Below are positions 54,301 through 61,099 of a stretch of 64,000 nt of DNA, one piece after another; position 1 is the first letter of the stretch, and each line of letters begins with the position of its first letter. The position numbers were made by a program, and so were the translations under genes. The notes under the pieces are model-generated. The model did no database searches and was not told where the DNA came from. It saw only the letters and a program-made list of their open reading frames with translations. Source of the stretch: Ulvibacterium sp965228935 (GTDB lineage Bacteria > Bacteroidota > Bacteroidia > Flavobacteriales > Flavobacteriaceae); assembly GCF_965228935.1 (NCBI RefSeq), contig NZ_OZ245846.1, positions 4,650,001 to 4,714,000 on the forward strand, given 5' to 3'.

Positions 54301-54807
54301 AAAGACCTATCGCTGTCCTTTCAGATAGATTGGCGGTCCGGGGGACAGATATTTTCACAGTCCTTTGTAGAAACTAGATGGAGAGGGGTTGCTGGAATTA
54401 CTAGAGATCGTGAAGTTGATGATATAATCCAAGGTGTAAAGGGAACATTGGTAAATGGAATTCCCGTGATATCGGGACCAAACGATATTCCCATAAAAAA
54501 AGACTTTGCCTATTACAGCGCTATTGGGGCATTCAATCCTACAGAAGAGTCTTTACAAGATGCCTCATTTGTAAGATTGCGCGAGATAACCCTGAACTAC
54601 GATATTCCCAAAGAGATACTGGATAAGTCTTTCATTAACTCCGCATCAATCTATGTTTCAGGACGAAACTTGTTACTGATCACAGATTCATTTACCGATC
54701 CCGAAGTGAATTTCACCGATGGGAGAAGTGGTAATACCGCTGGTTTGGAGTGGTCACAGATACCGCAGACAAAGAGCATAGGAGTTGGACTCAAAATTCA
54801 GTTTTAA
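51400..54807 (+). CDS. SusC/RagA-family TonB-dependent transporter with STN domain (PUL2)
   Basis: Outer-membrane TonB-dependent glycan importer, 1135 residues. Order of parts: signal peptide (LTTLLLLTTLFGLHAND), STN domain (about 45-125), carboxypeptidase-like domain (about 140-215, GANIIEKGTTNGVTADFDGN), TonB-box region DEVVVTSFG, plug (LNVLKGPAASALYGLRASNG near 325) and barrel ending with a C-terminal Phe (GLKIQF). The STN domain implies transmembrane signalling to the FecR encoded just upstream. It is followed by susD 13 nt later. Confidence 0.95.
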   Translation: MKILWNTTRWTYPRLQFDLKMKLTTLLLLTTLFGLHANDSYAQKTKITLDASNSTIASIIDEIEASTEFRFVYNHKFVDVDRKVSIKVKRERIHQVMELLFGNTDTQYRVIRKQVILSAKPPKDEPTLEGVSIIQDPIQVTGRITDESGVALPGANIIEKGTTNGVTADFDGNFSIEVSSENTILIISYIGYATKEVVVNGQNSIEVMLQESSEGLDEVVVTSFGIRKSKKAVVYATQEVGGEELAQVGNPNVLNGLQGKVAGVSVNLSSGMPGRSPSIKIRGSRSLTGNNEPLYVVDGAPISGNIQDINPNNIESLNVLKGPAASALYGLRASNGVVLITTKSGKSLDGKPTISLETFYSVDNVAYLPDLQTTFAQGANGELNVNGPFSWGPRISEIGTYTNILGEQEVARSYDNDKAFYRSGNTFNTNLSISNVGAIGSYTLGIGHNSQEGIIPSADLQRTNLNFNGKLNLSDKFSTTISFNYSDLNYNDYPDQTGNNNYFRSLTDVPPSYNLAGNAFADENDPYFQLYFRAGQNNPYWIVNNNYRNTSRPRTLGNILFDYKITNDLSLNYRFGVDNFTSRSEDFRELGTGQAGRTNPPSGGNIFIVNQKATQLNSNLFVTYNKEFGQGFLLDLVAGNEIFDEKRNSDESSGSNFVTGGWANLANATIINGSNFESRQRIVGFYGNLNLGWQDKIYVNASGRNDYVSNMPVGQRSFFYPSVGTSFILTNLFPKLENTMSFAKIRATWAEVGQAGSLFVNNTGFVSDNPGGFNFPFNGIASFSQQTTRINPNLEPENTKSYELGLDFRFFNDRLSIDYTYFNSKSEGQIFQVPLPLSTGAENEIRNAGEISAKGHEIILSLVPIRSQVFSWNLTTNFSTVDNKVISLAEGVERIDINNGIIVAEEGFDYPSISGFSFIKDPASGQPIIQSDPDAAGFGFPILDPERKIIGSALPDFEMNFINSFTYKDLSLSFQIDWRSGGQIFSQSFVETRWRGVAGITRDREVDDIIQGVKGTLVNGIPVISGPNDIPIKKDFAYYSAIGAFNPTEESLQDASFVRLREITLNYDIPKEILDKSFINSASIYVSGRNLLLITDSFTDPEVNFTDGRSGNTAGLEWSQIPQTKSIGVGLKIQF

Positions 54808-54820
54808 AATAAGTAAAGTC

Positions 54821-56260
54821 ATGAAAAACATAAAAAGATACACATTTGCCTTATTTCTTGTTGGCCTATTCCTCTCATGTAGTGAAGATACCCTTACCGA
54901 GATCGATACTAACCCAAACATCGTAAATGATGCCCCATTAAATTCATTGTTGCCTCAAGTAATCATAGCATACAGCAATGAAATAGTAGGTGCAGAAGCA
55001 GCGATACAATCCGGATTTATGTCCGAACAGACCAGTGGAGTATTAGGATTTAATACTTTCAACGACTTGGAAGCGCCAAGTGCAAGGGCTTGGGAAAATG
55101 GCTATTTAATGCTAAATGACCTAAAATTTATGAAGGCCAAGGCCATAGAAAATGAAGCTTGGACCTATGCAGGAATTTCAGATGTTTTAAAAGCGTTTAC
55201 CTTAACTACCTTAATTGATTTAAATGGAGATATTCCATATTCCGAGGCATTGCAACCTGAAATTAGAAATCCCATATTCGATGCACATGAAACCCTGTAT
55301 CCTCAGATTCATGAAATTCTGGATAGTGCCATTGAAAATTTAGGAAGGACAGATTCAAATCCACCGGCACAAGATGACCTCGTCTTTGGTGGTGACCAAA
55401 GTATGTGGATGAAGACCGCATATGGGCTTAAGGCTAGATTATACAACAAGCTCAGTAATTTGGATGCTACCAACTCTGCGCAAAATGCCCTTATGGCCCT
55501 TGGCAATTCATTTTCCGCCCCCGGTGAGGATTTTTCCATTGAGATATACAATAATTCCCTTGAAAATGGCAACCCTTATTCGGTTCGCCAAAATATCCAA
55601 CCGCAGTCGGCCGTGGGCGTTATTTTCGATATTATGCTCTCTTTCACTCCCAATTCCATAATTGAAGAAGACCCTAGGTCATTACTTTGGTTTTCTACCA
55701 TTGACGGGATTCGTATACCTGCACCAAGTGGTGTTGCCGATTCCGATTTTGGTGAACCCAGATTAGAAGGGGCCGTTTATTCCAAACCATTGTTTCTAAA
55801 GTATCTTGGAGCACCACTGCCTATCCTTACTTATAATGAGATGCTATTTATAGAGGCCGAGGCCAATTTAAGGTTGGGGAATTTAACTGAAGCCTATAGT
55901 GCCTATGAAGAGGCCGTTCGGTTAGCGATGGAAGAATCCGCCAATTTTAGTCAAGAAGCGCAAATAGACCCTTCCGATGTTTCGGAATATCTTGAGTACC
56001 CTGCCGTTTCTCCAGGAGAAGTAGACCTAACACTAGAAACTCTCATTGCCCAGAAGTACATATATCTTTTCAAATTTCAATGGATCGAAGCCTATAACGA
56101 AACCAGAAAATTCAACTTCTTTCCGGCAACAAATCCCGAAGGAAGAGCCAATAGATTATTATATCCTATTTCAGAAGTTACCCGGAACCCCAACACCCCT
56201 TCTGATGTTAATTTTTCAACCATTTTTAGCAATAGCACAAAACTGATTTGGGCAAATTAG
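54821..56260 (+). CDS. SusD-like lipoprotein (SusD/RagB, short SusD_2-type) of PUL2
   Basis: Surface glycan-binding lipoprotein pairing with the upstream SusC. The 479 residues start with a lipoprotein signal (LVGLFLSCSEDT, Cys about residue 20). Typical features are the NPNIVNDAPLN segment after the acidic post-Cys stretch, a SDVLKAFTLTTLIDLNGDIPY segment near residue 126 (two parts: SDVLKAFTLTTL and IDLNGDIPY), and the YNEMLFIEAEANLRLG segment near 345. The length and pattern resemble the SusD_2 group rather than long SusD. The ATG at 54821 gives the lipoprotein signal; a longer reading lies in susC. Confidence 0.9.
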   Translation: MKNIKRYTFALFLVGLFLSCSEDTLTEIDTNPNIVNDAPLNSLLPQVIIAYSNEIVGAEAAIQSGFMSEQTSGVLGFNTFNDLEAPSARAWENGYLMLNDLKFMKAKAIENEAWTYAGISDVLKAFTLTTLIDLNGDIPYSEALQPEIRNPIFDAHETLYPQIHEILDSAIENLGRTDSNPPAQDDLVFGGDQSMWMKTAYGLKARLYNKLSNLDATNSAQNALMALGNSFSAPGEDFSIEIYNNSLENGNPYSVRQNIQPQSAVGVIFDIMLSFTPNSIIEEDPRSLLWFSTIDGIRIPAPSGVADSDFGEPRLEGAVYSKPLFLKYLGAPLPILTYNEMLFIEAEANLRLGNLTEAYSAYEEAVRLAMEESANFSQEAQIDPSDVSEYLEYPAVSPGEVDLTLETLIAQKYIYLFKFQWIEAYNETRKFNFFPATNPEGRANRLLYPISEVTRNPNTPSDVNFSTIFSNSTKLIWAN

Positions 56261-56286
56261 AACAATACTTCAAAACAAGATTGAAA

Positions 56287-58215
56287 ATGTTTTTTAGAAT
56301 TTTCCGACTACATGTCATGTTTTTTTTGACCGTTTTCTGGAATACATCCACTTTTGCTTACAGCACACCACAAGATATTACATTCCATGATCTTGTGGTG
56401 GTAGGAGCTACTTTTTCCGGAATCGCGGCCTCTATCAATGCAGCGAAATATGGTCATTCTGTTGTAATCGTCGAAGAATACCCCATGATAGGAGGGTTAA
56501 TGACCGGGGGGCTTTCTTTTACCGACTTTATATCCTATGAATCCCTAGGAGGCACGTTCCGCGATTATATGCAACGGGTAGAAGATTACTACAGCAGAAG
56601 GTATGGCAAAGAATCGAAACAATTTCAGGACTGTCATGGTGGAATACATGCGGAACCCCATGTTACCTTGCTCATTTTTGAGGAAATGCTCTCGGAATAT
56701 CCAAATATCCGTGTTTTGACCGATCATAGGATTGAAAGTGTATTTCTGGACAAGCCCGATAAAGATGCAAAAAAGATAAAAGGTGTACATTTTAAGAACT
56801 TGAAAACCAATGAAACGGTCGCATTATTAGGCAAGACTTTTATAGATGCCACCTACGAGGGCGATTTGGCCGCTTTTGCCGGAGCTGAATATCGCATAGG
56901 AAGGGAGTCCCGACAAGAATATGGAGAACCCTATGCCGGAAAGCTTTTCTTGGATAAGGGAAAAATGTTGGTGGGCAGCACTGGCCAAGGCGACTACCGG
57001 GTCCAAGGATATAATTTTAGGTTGATTATGACCAACGACTCCAAAAACCAAGTGAAAATCGACCAACCTAAGGGCTACAAACGTAAAGAGTATTTGCCAA
57101 TTGCAGAAGTTCTGCAACAAGAAAAAGTTTCGCAAGTATTTGTGGAAAAAAGTAGGGACGGCATTTTCAGGTTGCAAATGTTGCCCAACAATAAAGCAGA
57201 TGTTAACGACATTAAGAATGCCCCTGTACGAATGGCCCTATTAGGTGAAAATTATGACTACCCCGATGGTGATTGGCCTACTAGAAAAAGAATTATCGAC
57301 AGGCACAAAGAACATATTCTGGGAATGGTCTATTTTATTCAAAATGACCCGTCCATACCAAAAAAATATAAAAAAGAAGCCCAACAATGGGGCTTGGCCA
57401 AAGACGAGTTTACGGACAATGAAAACTTTCCGACAAGGCTATACATTCGAGAAGCAAGACGCATAATGGGTAACTACGTCTTTACCCAGAACGATGTAAA
57501 TACAATTGATAGTTCATTGGTCGTAGCATTAAAGCGGGATGCCATTGCCATAGGGGATTATGCATTGAACTGTCATGGAGTATCTCCTGCATCCTTATAT
57601 CCATCTATTGCGGAAGGCGATTATAATTATATTCCTCCACCCTTTCAAATTCCCTTTGGTGTTATTCTGCCCAAAGGCTTTTCAAACCTGTTGGTGTCGG
57701 TGGCAGTTTCTTCTAGCCATGTAGGTTTTAGCGGTTTGCGCCTAGAACCCATCTGGACAGGCCTTGGGCAAGCCGCAGGACTTACCGCACATTTGGCCAT
57801 GGAAAACGATATCAAGGTTTCTGAGGTCGTAGTGGGCAGTGTTCAAGAACTTTTACACCAAAACAGGGCAAAAACAGTTTATATATCAGATATAGAAGCC
57901 GATTCAAAATATTTCAAAGCCGCCCAGTATTTAGGTGTCCGAGGTTTTTTACATGATGTGTACTTAACCTATAAGGAACAGATGCCCGGGGTTAAAACCT
58001 ACAAAAGCATAAGGGGCACCCAATACGCCCATGCCTTCCCCTTTCATGAGTTAAAGCCGGAGAAAACAATTGAACGGGAATTGGCCAAAAAGTGGATAGA
58101 TAGGTTGGATTCCCAAAACGATAAAAACGAGGCCCAAAAATATTTAAAGGTGCATTCTCCCACTCGTGGGGCGTTTTTATTGAAAATTTACGATCTCTTA
58201 AAAAACGGCGACTGA
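56287..58215 (+). CDS. Exported FAD-dependent oxidoreductase (FAD_oxidored family)
   Basis: Flavoprotein of the PF12831-like family common in PULs and sometimes labelled xanthan lyase-related; the reaction is unknown. The 642 residues start with a Sec-type signal peptide (RIFRLHVMFFLTVFWN, no twin arginine). The FAD-binding strand-loop DLVVVGATFSGIAAS (about residues 37-51) uses GATFSG instead of GxGxxG. It is followed by IGGLMTGGLSFTD near 71 and the DATYEGDLAAFAGAEYRIG segment near 180, typical of the family. It begins 26 nt after susD and is followed 5 nt later by the FMN-motif protein, suggesting joint function. Confidence 0.82.
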   Translation: MFFRIFRLHVMFFLTVFWNTSTFAYSTPQDITFHDLVVVGATFSGIAASINAAKYGHSVVIVEEYPMIGGLMTGGLSFTDFISYESLGGTFRDYMQRVEDYYSRRYGKESKQFQDCHGGIHAEPHVTLLIFEEMLSEYPNIRVLTDHRIESVFLDKPDKDAKKIKGVHFKNLKTNETVALLGKTFIDATYEGDLAAFAGAEYRIGRESRQEYGEPYAGKLFLDKGKMLVGSTGQGDYRVQGYNFRLIMTNDSKNQVKIDQPKGYKRKEYLPIAEVLQQEKVSQVFVEKSRDGIFRLQMLPNNKADVNDIKNAPVRMALLGENYDYPDGDWPTRKRIIDRHKEHILGMVYFIQNDPSIPKKYKKEAQQWGLAKDEFTDNENFPTRLYIREARRIMGNYVFTQNDVNTIDSSLVVALKRDAIAIGDYALNCHGVSPASLYPSIAEGDYNYIPPPFQIPFGVILPKGFSNLLVSVAVSSSHVGFSGLRLEPIWTGLGQAAGLTAHLAMENDIKVSEVVVGSVQELLHQNRAKTVYISDIEADSKYFKAAQYLGVRGFLHDVYLTYKEQMPGVKTYKSIRGTQYAHAFPFHELKPEKTIERELAKKWIDRLDSQNDKNEAQKYLKVHSPTRGAFLLKIYDLLKNGD

Positions 58216-58220
58216 ACAGA

Positions 58221-59345
58221 ATGCCGAACCCTATTGGATACATATCAATAATTATAAAATTGCTGATACAAAAGCGCGGGTTACAATTGACCATGTTTAT
58301 GTTTCTATCGGGTATCCTATTGGCAAATTCGGCACAAGGCTTAACGTTTCAGAAAGATATCTGCAACCTGATCGTTCATCCATTTTTGGATACCGATGAC
58401 CCGCTTTCCGAACAACGGATCATCGAGCATAGGGATGCAAATGGACTCTCCCTTTATTTTAGTCGTAAAATAGATAAGCCCGTTTGCTTGTCGAAGACCT
58501 GTCTGCCTCTTTCGCTCATTGTTTTATGGGATGGAGCTGGAAATTTTAAGGGACTGGAGTTTACGGAAGGGGAACCGTTGACAAAAACCGACCATACCGA
58601 TTTTACCAAGGACGATTATAGAAAGTTAAACAAAATACTATCAAATAAATCGTCTGTTCTCGGAATGCTTCAAAAAGAGGATTTGATCTTGGAGGACAAA
58701 AGAAAACTCTTGGAAGATGGTGTGGATGCCTATTCCGGGGCTACCCAACCTTCGCTTTACGACCAGGTGGTCAGGGATGCGGTATACACCTGTTACACCT
58801 TATGGAATACGGCCTATGGTGCTACGCAAAGGAAGATTTTGGCAATTCTGGACCAAAAAGCGGATGGCCGTTACTTAAACATGGCCTTTCAACAAAATGA
58901 AACGGGCTACCTGTTATGGGCCATTGATCATTTAACACGGTATCCCGAATATCATAAAAGGTTTTATAGAAAAGTGACAAAGCATATCCGATCTGAAAAC
59001 AATGCACTGGCGCAGAGGGCTTTGGATTATTTCACGCCAGCTCGGATGGCAGATCTCGAAGTCCAAAAAGCGTTGGTCCAAGAATTAGCAAAGGAGAAGC
59101 AACTTGATGTGATATGGAAACTCACGGCATTCGAAAATCTGGATGGTTCGGTCATAGAAATGTTGCTACAACGCTATAAAACAGGAAAACTGGATGTGAC
59201 AGAACTGGGATATGTTCTTAAAATGATTACCGGAAAACATTTGGCCAACCCTAACGTCGAAGTGGCCTTACAAAATTTTCTGAACGACAACAATAGATAC
59301 GTAAGACATATCACTTTAGAAGTATTGAAAAAATATAAAAAATAA
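58221..59345 (+). CDS. Putative covalent-FMN protein with helical-repeat tail
   Basis: I do not know a characterised homologue. The 374 residues have an N-terminal export signal (FMFLSGILLANSAQG near residues 26-40; internal ATGs at 58293 and 58299 are alternative starts). A middle region has the segment WDGAGNFKGLEFTEGEPL near 103. The motif VDAYSGATQPS (Asp169-Thr175) strongly resembles the D-x-x-S/T-G-A-T flavinylation site of FMN_bind proteins, where ApbE attaches FMN to the Thr; the following helix (LYDQVVRDAVYTCYTLW) also fits. Residues about 205-374 look like HEAT-type helical repeats. It sits between two exported FAD oxidoreductase genes, hinting at electron transfer. Confidence 0.6.
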   Translation: MPNPIGYISIIIKLLIQKRGLQLTMFMFLSGILLANSAQGLTFQKDICNLIVHPFLDTDDPLSEQRIIEHRDANGLSLYFSRKIDKPVCLSKTCLPLSLIVLWDGAGNFKGLEFTEGEPLTKTDHTDFTKDDYRKLNKILSNKSSVLGMLQKEDLILEDKRKLLEDGVDAYSGATQPSLYDQVVRDAVYTCYTLWNTAYGATQRKILAILDQKADGRYLNMAFQQNETGYLLWAIDHLTRYPEYHKRFYRKVTKHIRSENNALAQRALDYFTPARMADLEVQKALVQELAKEKQLDVIWKLTAFENLDGSVIEMLLQRYKTGKLDVTELGYVLKMITGKHLANPNVEVALQNFLNDNNRYVRHITLEVLKKYKK

Positions 59346-59380
59346 TGAAGTTAGTTAGTTTGAGTTAGTTTTTCTTGATC

Positions 59381-59409
59381 GGGGGTCGGGTACTCTTGAC
59401 CCCCTTTTA
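59381..59409 (+). terminator. Intrinsic terminator after the FMN-motif gene
   Basis: A 7-bp stem (GGGGGTC at 59381-59387 with GACCCCC at 59398-59404), a 10-nt loop and four T follow the stop at 59345 by about 35 nt. It separates the susCD-FAD-FMN unit from the downstream FAD oxidoreductase and fucosidase genes. Confidence 0.75.
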
Positions 59410-59462
59410 CCTAGGGGTTCTAACTATTGACAAAACATGATTTTAAACCAAAAAATAAAGGC

Positions 59463-60833
59463 ATGGGCACTTCCAATAATCGCAGAAGTTTTTTAAAAAA
59501 AAGCATTATAGCGGCCACGGCTACTCCATTTCTAGGAATGGTGCCTTTAAAAGGTGCTGATACCCCTATGGACATCCCCAACGCTTTTAAGGAGCCGGCA
59601 AGACAGATTCCGGTAGTTAGGGAAACGGATGTGATCGTATGTGGGGGTGGTCCTGCCGGTATTGCGGCCGCCATACAATCCGCAAGACAAGGAGCCAACA
59701 CTACTTTGATAGAGATGTACGGTTGTCTGGGAGGAGTTTGGACCACCGGGCTGCTAAGCAACATCATAGATTATAACAACAAACCAGGGATTATGAAAGA
59801 ACTGGTCTATCGCCTTGAGCAACACGATGCACAATATACGGCCAAGGTATACGATGCGGAACTTATGAAATACGTATTAGATCAAATGTGTCAAGAGGCC
59901 GGGGTCGAGGTTCGATTACATACAAGGGTCGTTGCCGCTTACAGGAACAAAAAAAATGGATTGGACCATATTTTGACCGAAAGCTTTTCCGGCCGTGAAG
60001 CATGGAAGGCCAAAGTATTCATCGATACTACCGGCAACGGTGACCTCGCTGCCAAGGCAGGGTGCAGTTTCGATATCGGACATCCGGAGACCGGCAAAAC
60101 ACAGCCCGCTTCTTTAATGGCCATATTGGTAGGCTTAAAAGAAGAAGAACTGGTAATGGAAGGCTACATGGCATCCAAAGGTAAAACCACGGAACATTCC
60201 AAGAAAAAGCTGTACCGGGAAATAGGGCGTGCCGGGGTAACAGGTAGTTACACCATGCCGACAATGTTCGGCATCCGTCCAGGAATGATCGCTTTAATGG
60301 CCAATCATCAATACGGGATGTCCGCTTTGAAAGCTGATGAAATCACAAAAGCGACCATGGAAGCTAGAAAGGAACTCCATCAGATCATAAATGGTCTCCG
60401 ATCATTGGGTGGTGTGTGGAGCAAATTGCGTATTGCCACAACGGGCGCACAGATCGGTATCCGGGAAGGAAGGCGTATCCGTGGCCTTTACACGCTGACG
60501 GCAAACGACCTGATCAAAGGGGCAAAATTCAATGATGCCGTATGCCGCGTTACTTTTCCAGTGGACGTGCACTCCCTGGAGAAACGTTCCGGGGGCGGTT
60601 ACGGTAATAGTTCCGTAAAGGCAAAACCCTATGACGTCCCCCTCCGTTCTTTGATAGCCAAGGATGTTGATGGATTGTTGATGGCCGGTAGGTGCATCAG
60701 TGGCGATTTTTTTGCCCATGCCAGTTATAGGGTAACCGGAAACGCGGTGCCAATGGGCGAGGCGGCGGGCAAAGTAGCGGCTATAGCCTCGATGGAAAAC
60801 AAATTGCCGCAGGAGGTAAAGTATAGAATTTAA
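59463..60833 (+). CDS. Tat-exported FAD-dependent oxidoreductase
   Basis: FAD_oxidored-family flavoprotein, 456 residues. The N-terminus has a twin-arginine signal (NNRRSFLKKS, Arg7-Arg8, then a hydrophobic stretch ending near AD), so it is exported folded with its cofactor. The FAD motif VIVCGGGPAGIAAAI is near residue 58, followed by the LGGVWTTGLLSN segment, DTTGNGDLAAKAG near 194, and a C-terminal GLLMAGRCISGD segment with the second FAD contact near 417. The ATG at 59463 is chosen because it starts the Tat signal; an upstream TTG at 59427 is in the leader. Substrate unknown; probably a sugar or sugar-derived alcohol given the PUL. Confidence 0.85.
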   Translation: MGTSNNRRSFLKKSIIAATATPFLGMVPLKGADTPMDIPNAFKEPARQIPVVRETDVIVCGGGPAGIAAAIQSARQGANTTLIEMYGCLGGVWTTGLLSNIIDYNNKPGIMKELVYRLEQHDAQYTAKVYDAELMKYVLDQMCQEAGVEVRLHTRVVAAYRNKKNGLDHILTESFSGREAWKAKVFIDTTGNGDLAAKAGCSFDIGHPETGKTQPASLMAILVGLKEEELVMEGYMASKGKTTEHSKKKLYREIGRAGVTGSYTMPTMFGIRPGMIALMANHQYGMSALKADEITKATMEARKELHQIINGLRSLGGVWSKLRIATTGAQIGIREGRRIRGLYTLTANDLIKGAKFNDAVCRVTFPVDVHSLEKRSGGGYGNSSVKAKPYDVPLRSLIAKDVDGLLMAGRCISGDFFAHASYRVTGNAVPMGEAAGKVAAIASMENKLPQEVKYRI

Positions 60834-60909
60834 AGGGGTGCGGTCGCTAATTTAAAGATTTATGACCCCAATATTGGGAGGATAGGGAAAAGATTTAGTA
60901 ACTGATGAT

Positions 60910-61020
60910 ATGGACAGTAAGGAAATTAAACTGAAAATACAGTCCAATATTGAGTCCAACATTACCTTTTTTGGTCAAGGTAGTATCAGTAAGTGGAGAA
61001 ACAACTTTGCAACTGGATAG
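60910..61020 (+). pseudogene. Short ORF, possible gene fragment before the fucosidase
   Basis: A 36-codon ATG-started frame of protein-like composition (charged start DSKEIKLKIQSN) ends in TAG. In the same frame a further 27 codons of protein-like sequence (IGLQKWFAHNLRANKS) continue after the stop to 61109. It may be a decayed small gene in the 236-nt gap between the oxidoreductase and the fucosidase, or chance. No family recognised. Confidence 0.25.
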
Positions 61021-61099
61021 ATAGGATTGCAGAAGTGGTTTGCACATAATTTAAGGGCAAATAAGAGTATTGAAAAGCGTTTTAATTTGGATGGAGTGT

